DNA of 64,000 nucleotides from Gillisella vitis (GTDB lineage Bacteria; Pseudomonadota; Alphaproteobacteria; Rhizobiales; Rhizobiaceae): NCBI RefSeq assembly GCF_021559775.1, contig NZ_CP056047.1, positions 558,001 to 622,000 of the forward strand, read 5' to 3'. Shown piece by piece: positions 44,852 to 53,433 of this stretch (position 1 is its first letter; each line of letters starts with the position of its first letter). The notes under the pieces were generated by a model. It saw only the letters and a program-made list of their open reading frames with translations, ran no database searches and was not told where the DNA came from. The position numbers and the translations under genes were made by a program.

Positions 44852-45343
44852 TTACCGAATTTCAAAGCAAGTGACGGGAGGGGTGGTCTCTCTGTTCGCC
44901 ACCGCATGCTGCTTGTAACTGAATGAGGTGAACTGGACGCTGAATTCCTGGCTGAGGCCATCGGATAAACGGCGCGGCACCAGCAAAAAGCCATGCGACA
45001 GCCGATCGCTATTGGAGAAGAACTCATCATACCATATTTCCGAGGGATGCTCATGCAGGGCCTCGACCAGGATCTCCCGCCCCATGATTGTCGCATGGGT
45101 GTATTGGATTTCCGTCCGCCAATAACCAATTTGAAGATCTCCGGTCAGGAGAACCAGCTTGAGCCTCTTCGAAGCCTGCTCGAAAACGGCATGTTCAATA
45201 ATCGCATCATTCAAACTGACCGATGTCGCGAATGTGTAAACGGCGCTGTCTTTGTCCAGGGTGCTCAGAAACTGGCTGTATTCTGCGACCGGATCGCCGT
45301 CATCCTGATCGCCTGTCGCCCATTCTAACGTGAAAAACTGCAT
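44852..45343 (-). CDS. hypothetical protein
   Basis: 163 aa, no family recognised. An acidic N-terminus (WATGDQDDGDPVAEYSQF) and aromatic-rich middle (VYTFATSVSLNDAIIEH, RTEIQYTHATIMGREIL, SEIWYDEFFSNSDRLSHGF). No signal or membrane segment. Good ribosome site (GGAG) before ATG 45343. Sits alone between the toxin-antitoxin pair and the iron ABC operon. Size and isolation fit an accessory gene. Confidence 0.6.
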   Translation of the reverse strand: MQFFTLEWATGDQDDGDPVAEYSQFLSTLDKDSAVYTFATSVSLNDAIIEHAVFEQASKRLKLVLLTGDLQIGYWRTEIQYTHATIMGREILVEALHEHPSEIWYDEFFSNSDRLSHGFLLVPRRLSDGLSQEFSVQFTSFSYKQHAVANRETTPPVTCFEIR

Positions 45344-45536
45344 TTCCGCTCCTACCTCGGCTCTTGGGGGAGGGCGGTCAAAGTCTCAGCCTCGATATTG
45401 CCACTCAAAAAGATCGATAACAGACGTCGCAGGCATGCATGAGCGCTGGGTTACCACCAGCGAATGAACGCGTGACAGCCCTCATTCGCTGTCGCGCTTT
45501 ATATCTGCTCTATAATTCCACCCGATGGTTGAATTG

Positions 45537-46292
45537 TCACACCAAAGCCCCATCGACAATCACCTGCAAGCGCCCCTGGCTACATGCCTCGATGCGGGCA
45601 TCGACGCGGTAGACGTCGCGAAGCAGGGTGGGGGTGATGACGTCTTCGGTGGGGCCTGAGGCGATCAGTTTGCCGCCGCCGATGACGAGGGTGCGGCTGC
45701 AATAGCGAAGCGCATGGTTGAGGTCATGCAGCGCGATCAGCACGGCAATGCCTTCGCGGGTGGCGATCTTGCGCATGAAGTCCAGCACTTCGATTTGCCG
45801 GAACAGGTCGAGCGCCGAGGTCGGCTCGTCCATCAGCAGCACTTCGGGTTTGCGCACCAGCGCCTGGGCAATCGCCACCAATTGCCGCTGGCCGCCCGAC
45901 AGCGCGCCGAGGTCGCGGAAGGCGAGATCGGAGATGCGCAGAGCGGCCAGAATCCGGTCGATATCGTTGAGTTCGCCATCGGCCACCCGCCAGCCACCGC
46001 CTTGCTTGGCGGCCAGCAGCACGCTTTCATAGACGGTCAGCACCGCATTGGCGCCGGTATCCTGTGGCATGTAACAGATCGGGCGGTAGCCTTCGCGCAC
46101 ATCTTCCACGGCAACCACGCCGGGGCCGGAAATCAGCCCGGCAATGCGCTTGAACAGGGTGGATTTGCCCGCCGCATTCGGGCCGATCAGCGCGGTCATT
46201 TCGCCGCCGGTCAGCCAATCGGTGCTGATGTCTTCAAACACCTGGGCGCGGCCATAGCGGGCGCCGACGCGGTCGAGCTTCAGGCTTACCAT
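45537..46292 (-). CDS. iron/siderophore-type ABC transporter ATPase
   Basis: 251 aa FepC/FecE-type ATPase. Walker A LIGPNAAGKSTLFKRIAG, signature [20 protein letters not shown], Walker B EVLLMDEPTSALD, and switch His ALHDLNHALRYC. Overlaps the permease gene by 7 bp. Last gene in the operon binding protein 2 - binding protein 1 - permease - ATPase. Confidence 0.9.
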   Translation of the reverse strand: MVSLKLDRVGARYGRAQVFEDISTDWLTGGEMTALIGPNAAGKSTLFKRIAGLISGPGVVAVEDVREGYRPICYMPQDTGANAVLTVYESVLLAAKQGGGWRVADGELNDIDRILAALRISDLAFRDLGALSGGQRQLVAIAQALVRKPEVLLMDEPTSALDLFRQIEVLDFMRKIATREGIAVLIALHDLNHALRYCSRTLVIGGGKLIASGPTEDVITPTLLRDVYRVDARIEACSQGRLQVIVDGALV

Positions 46293-47365
46293 GCGCGCCT
46301 CCTGTTGGTAAAAATCAGCGAGAAGAAGAAGGGAACGCCGACCAGCGCGGTTATCACCCCGATGGGGAGAATGGCGCCGGGGATCAGCATTTTCGAGACG
46401 ACCGAGGTGACAGACAGCAGCAAGGCCCCGCAGATGACAGAGCCGGGCAGGAAGAACCGCTGGTCTTCACCCACAAGCATGCGGGCGATATGCGGTCCGA
46501 CCAGACCGACAAAACCGATGGTGCCGACAAAGGACACAGGAATGGCGGCCAGCAGGCTGACCAGCATCATAGTTTCCAGCCGGAGCGCCCGGACATTGAC
46601 GCCAAGGCTGGCTGCCTTGTCATCGCCCAGCCGCAGCGCCGTCAAAGCCCAGGCGCGGCGCGCAAACAGCGGCACCGAGATAACCAGCACGGCCAGCGTT
46701 ACGCCAACCTTCATCCAGGTCGCTTTGGTCAGGCTGCCCATGGTCCAGAACACCACGGCGGCCAGCGCCTGTTCCGAGGCCAGATATTCCAGCAACGATA
46801 GCAGCGCGTTGAAGGTGAAGACCAGCGCAATACCGAGCAGCACGATGGTTTCCACCGTCACGCCGCGCATGGTCGAGACGCCATAGATGAATAGCGAGGC
46901 GAGCATCGCCATCAGGAAGGCATTGATCGGCACCATGAATTCGATGGCGGCCGGAAACACGGCAATGCCGCCGACCAATGCTAGCGCCGCCCCAAAACCG
47001 GCGGCAGCCGAAATGCCGAGGGTAAACGGGCTTGCCAGCGGATTGGCCAGAATGGTCTGCATCTGCGCTCCCGCCAGCGACAGACAGGCGCCGACGGTGA
47101 CCGCCATCAGCGCAATCGGCATGCGGATATCCCAGATCACCACCCGGATCTGGTTTGAGACGCTATCGGGGGTGAAAATGGCCGACAGCACCTGGGATAG
47201 CGTATAGCGGGCCGGTCCGAGCGCCATATCAACGGCAACGCTTGTGGCCAGAGCCGCCAGCAGGCACAGGAGAATGGTGACGCGCCGGGCGGTCAGCGCG
47301 CGATATTGGCTGCGCCCCTTTCCTTCACCCTGCACCTCAGCGGCGCTCTCAATGGCAACAGTCAT
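46286..47365 (-). CDS. iron/siderophore-type ABC transporter permease (FecCD family)
   Basis: 359 aa, about nine to ten hydrophobic segments. The FecCD signature region is GACLSLAGAQMQTILANPLASPFTLGIS (first half) and the coupling helix region RLGDDKAASLGVNVRALRLE. The later FVGTIGFVGLVGPHIARMLV is conserved in BtuC/FhuB relatives. It overlaps the binding-protein stop by one base (TGATG junction), so translation is coupled. Confidence 0.92.
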   Translation of the reverse strand: MTVAIESAAEVQGEGKGRSQYRALTARRVTILLCLLAALATSVAVDMALGPARYTLSQVLSAIFTPDSVSNQIRVVIWDIRMPIALMAVTVGACLSLAGAQMQTILANPLASPFTLGISAAAGFGAALALVGGIAVFPAAIEFMVPINAFLMAMLASLFIYGVSTMRGVTVETIVLLGIALVFTFNALLSLLEYLASEQALAAVVFWTMGSLTKATWMKVGVTLAVLVISVPLFARRAWALTALRLGDDKAASLGVNVRALRLETMMLVSLLAAIPVSFVGTIGFVGLVGPHIARMLVGEDQRFFLPGSVICGALLLSVTSVVSKMLIPGAILPIGVITALVGVPFFFSLIFTNRRRAW

Positions 47366-48516
47366 CAGTTTGATCCTTTTTCGTCGTCCGACGGGTTCAT
47401 TGAGACGAAATAGCCCGGCTTATAGGCGACTGGCAGGAATTTCTGGTGAAATTCCCGGAAGGTCCGGTCAGGGTCAAGATCGGCAAACAGCTCCGGGTGG
47501 AACCATTTGGCGAATTGCTGGATAGGAACAAATTCATAGGGTACGCCGTAGAACTGGTGCCACGCGGCATGGACCTGGCGATTGCGCACGGCGGCAAGCC
47601 CGTCGAAGCCGGTGCGCTCGATCAGGGTTTGCAGCTTGGCGCGGGCCTTTTCGGGATCGGCACCCCGCCCGACATGCACGAAACGATTGGTCTTGGATTC
47701 CGCCAGCCAGTTGGAGCCGGTGACGATGATCTGGGCCGGATCGGAGGCGATCAGCTGTTCGATGCTGATTTCGCCAAAGGTGGTGGAGATGATGTCGGAG
47801 GCGATATTATGCCCACCGGCGATATCGATCATCTGGCCGAAATTGGCCGGGCCGAAGGTGCGGCAGCAGCCGCCTTCCGCATCATTGCCCGGCGCGCGTT
47901 CCATGAAGACGTTGGGTCGTTTCAGGTCCTTCACAGCGGCCAGCCGGTCGGTGACAATTGCAATCTGCTGGCGGCGATAGGCGATCAGCTCTTTCGCCTT
48001 GTCTTCTGCGCCAAAAATCTGGCCGAGGATTTCAATGGATTTCTCGGTATTCTTGTCAGGATCGAGGCGGAAATCGACATAGACGACCTGAATGCCCGCC
48101 GCTGCCGCCTTTTCCTCCAGCCCGCTTTCCCGCGCCGCCTGTAACACTTCCAGATTAAGCGTCATCACATCGGGATGCAGGGCAATCGCTGCTTCCAGGC
48201 TGAAGCCGCCCTGCGGCAGATAGCCGAATTGCGGCAGCTTGGCGATCTCAGGGAAGCGCTCGACATAGGCGGCGTAGCTGTCGGGGTCTTTCTTCACCAT
48301 GTCGTCGCGCCAGCCGACAATGGTGTCGAAGGTCTTGTCCCCGGCCAGCGCCGCGATGGTGTGGATCTGTCGGGCTTCGCCGACCAGAACCCGCTTGGCG
48401 GGCAGGTCGAGTGTTACCGTGCGGCCAGCGACATCGGTAATCTCGGCGGCGAGCGCAGGTGCGGCCATAAACGGCAAAAGGGCGACGAGCGCCCGCATGA
48501 TCATCCTGAAAGTCAT
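47365..48516 (-). CDS. periplasmic metal-chelate binding protein 1
   Basis: 383 aa. Signal peptide MTFRMIMRALVALLPFMAAPALA|AE. Type III binding-protein fold with IHTIAALAGDKTFDTIVGWRDDMV, LEAAIALHPDVMTLNLEVLQ and QVVYVDFRLDPDK. A paired-cysteine loop, ERAPGNDAEGGCCRTFGPAN, is shared with the second binding protein. AGAGG upstream of ATG 48516. It could bind heme, a ferri-chelate or another metallophore; the family does not settle this. Confidence 0.85.
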   Translation of the reverse strand: MTFRMIMRALVALLPFMAAPALAAEITDVAGRTVTLDLPAKRVLVGEARQIHTIAALAGDKTFDTIVGWRDDMVKKDPDSYAAYVERFPEIAKLPQFGYLPQGGFSLEAAIALHPDVMTLNLEVLQAARESGLEEKAAAAGIQVVYVDFRLDPDKNTEKSIEILGQIFGAEDKAKELIAYRRQQIAIVTDRLAAVKDLKRPNVFMERAPGNDAEGGCCRTFGPANFGQMIDIAGGHNIASDIISTTFGEISIEQLIASDPAQIIVTGSNWLAESKTNRFVHVGRGADPEKARAKLQTLIERTGFDGLAAVRNRQVHAAWHQFYGVPYEFVPIQQFAKWFHPELFADLDPDRTFREFHQKFLPVAYKPGYFVSMNPSDDEKGSN

Positions 48517-48580
48517 CAACAAACCTCTTGATATAAATTCCGGCGACAAGTGCCAGCCGCCGGAAGCCTTTGAAAATATT

Positions 48581-48684
48581 AGAGTCTGTCAGGTTCAGAT
48601 TGAACCAGACAGTCTCTAAACTTCTTTGTTTTCGTTTGTCTTTTCGGGAAAACCGGGTTCCACTTTTCCCTGACAAACTCTAGA
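48581..48684. repeat. RIME/MITE-like dispersed repeat, copy 2
   Basis: Complete ~104-bp copy: AGAGTCTGTCAGGTTCAGAT at the left, TTCGGGAAAACCGGGTTCCA in the middle, CTGACAAACTCTAG at the right. The two ends are inverted relatives. It lies between the two binding-protein genes and its last CTA provides the TAG stop of binding protein 2. Confidence 0.8.
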
Positions 48685-49819
48685 GACCCGTGTTCAGCGA
48701 GACAAAATAGCCGGAACGGTAGGGCACTGGCAGGAAGCGCTCATGCAATTCCTTGAAAGTCGCTTCCGGGTCCAGATCTCCAAACAGCTCTGGATGCAGC
48801 CATTTGGCAATCTGCTGCACGGCGACGAACTGGTAGGGATTGTTGTAGAACTGGTGCCAGATGGCATGGACATTGCCATCCTTCACCGCCTTGATATCGG
48901 TAAAGGCGGGGCGTTTCATCAGGTCGGCCAGCTTCTTTTCGGCCAGTGCCTTGTCGGCACCGGGGCCAACGCCAACCCATTTGCCGCCGGGGACATACAG
49001 TTCCCAATTGGCGCCCGTCACGATCACCTGATCGGGGTTGGAGGCGATGATCTGCTCGGGATTGACGGTGCCGAACGTGCCGGGAATGATGGTTCCGGCC
49101 ATGTTGACGCCACCGGCGAGCTGCACCATCTTGCCGAAATTCTCGTTACCGAACGACATGCAGCAATCGTCGCTGTAGCCACCGGCGCGTTCCATGAACA
49201 CGACAGGCTTTTTCAGGTCTTTGGCGTTGGCCAGCGTCTCGGTGACGCGCTTGATCTGCGCATCATGGAACTCAACGAACTCTTCGGCGCGCTTTTCCTT
49301 GCCATAGAGCTTGCCAATCAGCCGCATCGACGGGTCGGTATTTTCCATGGCCTTTTCGCGGAAATCGACGTAAACGAGGGGAATGCCGACCTTGGCAAGC
49401 TTTTCGATATAGCCGCTTTCCTCGGTCGCCGACTTGGCGTCGATATTCATGATGATCACGTCAGGCTTCAGCGTCACGGCCTGTTCGATATCGAACGTGC
49501 CGTCTTTCATGCCGCCAAAGGTCGGGATTTTTGCCATGTCCGGGAATTTTTCCAGATAGGCATTGTATCCGTCCAGATCGGCCTTCTTAAAATCGTCGCG
49601 CCAGCCAACGATACGCTTGAACGGTGTTTCGGTATCGAGGGCGGCGGTGAAATAGATCTGCCGTCCTTCACCGAGGATCACCCGCTCTACCGGCACGCTG
49701 ACCTCGACCTCACGACCGGTAATATCCTTGATCTTCACCATCTCGCCGGCGACTGCCACGCCGGACATCAGCGCGAGCGAAAATGCGGCTGCGCAAGCCA
49801 CCCCATGAACGTTGAACAC
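48680..49819 (-). CDS. periplasmic metal-chelate binding protein 2
   Basis: 379 aa. GTG start at 49819 (GGAGG just upstream); signal peptide VFNVHGVACAAAFSLALMSG ending before EMVKIKDI. Closely related to binding protein 1: QIYFTAALDTETPFKRIVGWRDDF, LKPDVIIMNIDAKSATEESG, PLVYVDFREKAMEN, and the paired-Cys loop GYSDDCCMSFGNENFGK. Having two binding proteins for one permease suggests two ligands or two affinities. An IRO-box lies upstream (49931). Confidence 0.87.
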   Translation of the reverse strand: MFNVHGVACAAAFSLALMSGVAVAGEMVKIKDITGREVEVSVPVERVILGEGRQIYFTAALDTETPFKRIVGWRDDFKKADLDGYNAYLEKFPDMAKIPTFGGMKDGTFDIEQAVTLKPDVIIMNIDAKSATEESGYIEKLAKVGIPLVYVDFREKAMENTDPSMRLIGKLYGKEKRAEEFVEFHDAQIKRVTETLANAKDLKKPVVFMERAGGYSDDCCMSFGNENFGKMVQLAGGVNMAGTIIPGTFGTVNPEQIIASNPDQVIVTGANWELYVPGGKWVGVGPGADKALAEKKLADLMKRPAFTDIKAVKDGNVHAIWHQFYNNPYQFVAVQQIAKWLHPELFGDLDPEATFKELHERFLPVPYRSGYFVSLNTGL

Positions 49820-49930
49820 GTTTGCCTCCAAATATAATTTTCTGTTGTGCGAGCACGAAAGCGGAATGGCGTCCCCACCAGATCTCTGTTTCAATGCCCA
49901 CACAGTGTTTCGCCGTGGATTTATGTTTTT

Positions 49931-49945
49931 ATGACTTTAACAGTC
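49931..49945. promoter_or_regulatory. IRO-box (RirA iron-responsive site)
   Basis: TGACTTTAACAGTCA fits the TGA-N9-TCA rule for the rhizobial iron regulator RirA, with 5-bp perfect arms TGACT/AGTCA. It sits 112 bp before binding protein 2 and 51 bp before the divergent methyltransferase, so it may control both. Confidence 0.7.
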
Positions 49946-49995
49946 AAGAAATATCTTTTAGAAGAATTCCAGAGATTTTGAGGGGTTTTGCGGGC

Positions 49996-50799
49996 ATGAC
50001 GCAGACGGCAATGCAACAGAATTACAACCTGAAAGACGAGATCAAGGCCTATTGGTCGGCCCGCGCCGAAACCTTCGACAGCCAGCCGGGCCACGAGATC
50101 TTTTCCGAAAACGAGCGCGGCGCCTGGCATGCGCTGATCCGTAAACATCTGGGCGCTGGCGAGGGTCGCAAGGTGCTGGATCTGGCGTCAGGCACTGGCG
50201 TCGTCTCGCATCTGCTGGATGATCTCGGGTTTTCAGTGACCGGCATGGATTGGGCTGAACCGATGCTGGAACGCGCCCGCGCCAAGGCCAAATCCCGTGG
50301 CCGCAATATCCGCTTCCTGATCGGCGACGCCGAAAACACCATGGAGGCGGAGGCAAGCTACGACGCCATCACCAATCGTCATCTGGTCTGGACGCTGGTC
50401 GATCCGCTCACAGCCTTTAGGGAATGGCACCGTGTGTTGAAACCCGGCGGCAAGCTGCTGATCGTTGATGGCGATTTCGTCAATCCCAGCCCGCTTGCCA
50501 AATTGACCGGCCTGCTGGCCAAGCTGGCGTCACGCCTTGGCATCGGCAAAACCGTCGCCCATCACGGCCCGGCATCGTCGCTGGTGGAAACTCACCGGAG
50601 CATTCTCTCGCGGGTGTATTTTTCCCAAGGCGCCAGGGCGGATGCCGTGGTGGCTCTGCTGAAAGAGGCCGGTTTTTCCTCCGTGACTGTCGATACAGAC
50701 TTGCGCGCCATCAACCGGGCGCAACGGGCCAATTTTGGGTTTTTGAAGGGTCTGGAGCGGGCGACCCAGCATCGCTATGCGATCTGCGCAGTGCGGTGA
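49996..50799 (+). CDS. class I SAM-dependent methyltransferase
   Basis: 267 aa. Motif I VLDLASGTGVVSHLLDDLGF (residues ~55-74), motif II GMDWAEPMLERARAKAKSRG, GDAENTMEAEASYDAITNRH (motif III/IV), and late motif VLKPGGKLLIVDGDF. The start at 49996 is chosen for its position after GAGGGG and for conserved onset DEIKAYWSARAETFD. It is divergent from the iron ABC operon and shares the IRO-box region. A role in modifying or releasing the imported chelate is plausible but unproven. Confidence 0.85.
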   Translation: MTQTAMQQNYNLKDEIKAYWSARAETFDSQPGHEIFSENERGAWHALIRKHLGAGEGRKVLDLASGTGVVSHLLDDLGFSVTGMDWAEPMLERARAKAKSRGRNIRFLIGDAENTMEAEASYDAITNRHLVWTLVDPLTAFREWHRVLKPGGKLLIVDGDFVNPSPLAKLTGLLAKLASRLGIGKTVAHHGPASSLVETHRSILSRVYFSQGARADAVVALLKEAGFSSVTVDTDLRAINRAQRANFGFLKGLERATQHRYAICAVR

Positions 50800-50829
50800 G
50801 GCTGTGATCGGTGTTGCCGAGGCAATCAC

Positions 50830-51432
50830 TCAGGATTCGGCAAAATCCTTCTCGAAGGCCTCGAGAACCTGTTCGCAGGTCTTCTTCATGTCCAGCAGGG
50901 AAAACCGGATCAGCGGCGAAATTTCAGGAACGCCCAGTGGTTTGAAAACCGCGAAATGACCCTTTGGTGCATCGCAGATGAAGATATCGAATAGGTCGTT
51001 ATGATATTTCTGTTCGTTTTCCTCGCTCAGGTAACTGACGAACCCGTACCGCTTGAACACAGTGAATGTGGGTCCAAAATATAATTTTCCCCTTTTATTG
51101 TCACCAATTTTTGCTTGATAGGGTCGGCTGACGTAATATGACCCAGTCTCGATGTCGTCGCGGAGTATTCTGATCTTCTCGATCAGCAGTTTCATATGTT
51201 GTGGCTCGATCCGACGCGAGAAAGAGCCGTCGAATATGCCAGAGAAAGTATAGATCAATTTGCCTTTTTTCGTCGTAGACATATTGAGATAGAAGGAAAA
51301 ACTCCACTTGTCCCTGAACAGGCAGACCCGTTTGCGGGGCGTCTGCCCCCAGTTGTTCACAAAGGGCTGCACCAGGAGATAGACAGCAAAGGATGCCATG
51401 AGGAAGAGGATGACTTGCTGAAAGCCTGTCAT
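50830..51432 (-). CDS. hypothetical membrane-anchored protein
   Basis: 200 aa. One N-terminal hydrophobic helix (MTGFQQVILFLMASFAVYLLV, residues ~5-22), then a soluble domain with FRDKWSFSFYLNMSTTKKGK, FSRRIEPQHMKLLIEKIRIL and an AT-richer coding style. No family recognised. The ribosome site is weak. Convergent with the methyltransferase (30 bp between stops). Confidence 0.55.
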   Translation of the reverse strand: MTGFQQVILFLMASFAVYLLVQPFVNNWGQTPRKRVCLFRDKWSFSFYLNMSTTKKGKLIYTFSGIFDGSFSRRIEPQHMKLLIEKIRILRDDIETGSYYVSRPYQAKIGDNKRGKLYFGPTFTVFKRYGFVSYLSEENEQKYHNDLFDIFICDAPKGHFAVFKPLGVPEISPLIRFSLLDMKKTCEQVLEAFEKDFAES

Positions 51433-51867
51433 AGAGATTGAATCCGCTTGCTGTTTACGACAGACATTTCTTCAAATTTGGCTTTTCGATGTCTGAGATA
51501 GGGTGACTTCTCCAGCGGCTTAGCGGCAAAGTCGATACAAACACAAAAATCTATTTAAGATTGCGTAATTGAATAAAGCAATCTAAAGAAGTGTATCTGG
51601 AAGGTCAGAAGAATGGCACGAGATGGCGTTGATGGCCCGTGGCCATTGCAGCTGCGGAACGAAGACGAGGTCGAAGGTTGACATTTGCCCTAAGCAAGCG
51701 CTTTAATGGCGACATGATCGACACGCGCACAACCATTTCCTGCACGTATTTTTGGGCCTACCGGTAGCCGGCGGCCTGACAGATCACCATGTCAACAGGC
51801 CGCCGTCAGGCGGCCTTGTTGTTTGCACAAGCTTCCCTGACGGCGGTATTTCAAGAGGGAAGCAGCC
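51433..51867. other. intergenic with terminator-like hairpin
   Basis: 435 bp with no gene. The AT-rich part (51530-51600) may hold promoters. A strong hairpin AACAGGCCGCC/GGCGGCCTTGTT (51794-51820, one bulge, 4-nt loop, then GTTTG) lies 50 bp before the acetyltransferase start. It may end upstream transcription or attenuate the acetyltransferase gene. Confidence 0.5.
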
Positions 51868-52356
51868 ATGACTGAAGATAGCGACATTACCCTGCCAAGA
51901 CCTGAAATGGTCAGCATTCGCAATGCCCAGCCCGGCGACCTGCCGGAGTTGAACGAGATGATCGCGGCCTTGGCCGCCCATCACGGCGATGCCTCCGACA
52001 TGACCCCGCAAACGCTGAAACGCGACCTGTTCGGCCCCATGCCGTGGATCACAGCACTTGTGGCCGATGGCGGTGAACAGTTGATCGGCTATGCCATCCT
52101 GATGCCGCTTTACAGGGCCAATGAAGGCAAGCGCGGCATGGAAATGCTGCATCTCTATGTGCGTGACGGTCAGCGGGGCAATGGCATCGGCCAGCACCTG
52201 ATTGCCCGCGCCCGTGACGTGGCGCGCCAGTCCGGCTGCGATTACCTTTCGGTGTCCGCCGCCACCGGCAATTTCGCCGCCCATCGTTTCTACGAGCAGA
52301 TGGACTTCTCCGCCCGTCCGGTGACCGGCATGCGCTATATTCAGGCGCTGGCCTGA
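51868..52356 (+). CDS. GNAT family N-acetyltransferase
   Basis: 162 aa. The acetyl-CoA motif VRDGQRGNGIGQHLIARARD and terminal SAATGNFAAHRFYEQMDFSA are clear GNAT marks. The N-terminus has an unusual 18-residue leader before ISVRN-like core sequence (RPEMVSIRNAQPGDLPELNE). AAGAGGG before ATG 51868. Substrate unknown. Confidence 0.87.
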   Translation: MTEDSDITLPRPEMVSIRNAQPGDLPELNEMIAALAAHHGDASDMTPQTLKRDLFGPMPWITALVADGGEQLIGYAILMPLYRANEGKRGMEMLHLYVRDGQRGNGIGQHLIARARDVARQSGCDYLSVSAATGNFAAHRFYEQMDFSARPVTGMRYIQALA

Positions 52357-52457
52357 CATCCGTTACCCGACATTCATAGGCCGAAAACGGCATGCCTGGG
52401 GCAAGCCCGGCCTTCTATATTAGACCTTCTTGAAGAAGGTGAAAGTGACGATATCGC

Positions 52458-52730
52458 ATGACTTCGGCAATGCTCAAGAAAACCGACCAAACAAGGGCTG
52501 AGACGCTCGCCATGGAAAACCGGCGGATAGAAAGCGCTATCCGCAGCCTGCTGGATCGGTATTCCGACCCGGCCCTACATCGCTGGGTGCGCGAAACCGT
52601 GGGTGCATTTGAGGCGCGGCTTGCCGGTATTGTCGATCCGTCCGAGCGCGATCAGGCCCGCCATGCGGCGCTGGTGCTGATCAGGACAACGTTGCAGGAA
52701 TGGTCGAGAAACCCGGTTTCGCAGCATTGA
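52458..52730 (+). CDS. small helical hypothetical protein
   Basis: 90 aa, predicted mostly helical: ENRRIESAIRSLLDRYSDPAL, HRWVRETVGAFEARLAGIVD, RDQARHAALVLIRTTLQEWS. Charged, no signal or membrane segment. Weak ribosome site (GAAGAAGG further upstream). It follows the acetyltransferase by about 100 bp. Function not recognised. Confidence 0.5.
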   Translation: MTSAMLKKTDQTRAETLAMENRRIESAIRSLLDRYSDPALHRWVRETVGAFEARLAGIVDPSERDQARHAALVLIRTTLQEWSRNPVSQH

Positions 52731-52815
52731 CAGAGGCGATGTCGGGCGCGTCCTGATATGCTTGCAGCGTCGCGCGCACCACAGGACGTGAGGTTTTCTT
52801 TTTTATCCGTGGTTC

Positions 52816-53054
52816 ACCCCCCTCTGCCTTGCCAGGCATCTCCCCCTCAAGGGGGGAGATCGACCCGGAGCTGGCGGCTCGCTTCACATTATCTTTCGTA
52901 AGAGATTGAAATCGCAATTTTATCCTCTGGCTCGGGCGGTAGCGTCTTTCCGATCTCCCCCCCTTGAGGTGGGGTCAGGAGTGGTCGGCAAAGCCGATGA
53001 AACGATCCAGTGAATCGTTTCAAATGACGAACGCTGGCAGGACAGAGGGGGGTG
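52816..53054. repeat. large inverted repeat (same type as at 41.1 kb)
   Basis: A left half with CACCCCCCTCTGCCTTGCCA (52816) and a right half ending CTGGCAGGACAGAGGGGGGT (53054) are inverted; inner dyads such as CTCCCCCTCAAGGGGGGAG are present. A further hairpin GAAACGAT...ATCGTTTC lies at about 53000-53022. It resembles 41103-41281. Confidence 0.65.
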
Positions 53055-53223
53055 TCCTCCCAGCACAGCGTGACAGTTTTCCTCCCCGTAAAAACCACCA
53101 ATTCCCTCTTTTCCTTCTCACCCGTTATGCGCTAAGACAAGGGTGGGATCGGTTGTAACGAACCGGTCTTGGGGCTTAGAAAACCTCTCAAACAGCGGCC
53201 AGTGTCGGTCGTTAAATGACACC

Positions 53224-53403
53224 CCTCAGCCATAGGTTTGTGGCTGAGGCGGTGGGTCATGTCTATATGATCCCACTCTCCACCATCTCTATGGTCGGGG
53301 AGGTCTCGGCGTATGTCCAGAGCTTCGGCTTAAAGGTCGAGGCGGTCGTCTGTTTGCGACTTTTCTACTCCCCGATCACCAGAGTTTGCAAACTCTGGTG
53401 ATC
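53224..53403. promoter_or_regulatory. cluster of hairpins upstream of a membrane-protein gene
   Basis: CCTCAGCCA/TGGCTGAGG (53224-53249, 8-nt loop) is followed by a GTGGG..CCCAC dyad (53251-53275). The cluster ends with a perfect 30-bp palindrome made of GATCACCAGAGTTT and its complement (53374-53403), 30 bp before ATG 53434. It could be a structured leader RNA, a terminator pair or an operator. The ORF 53216-53401 covering it has no recognisable protein. Confidence 0.5.
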
Positions 53404-53433
53404 GCTCGTTTTCCGGCGTGGGAGGAATGGACA

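Noticed and set aside
53216-53401. 61-codon ORF over the hairpin cluster
   Set aside because: Sequence follows the palindromes and has no ribosome site; more likely structured non-coding DNA.
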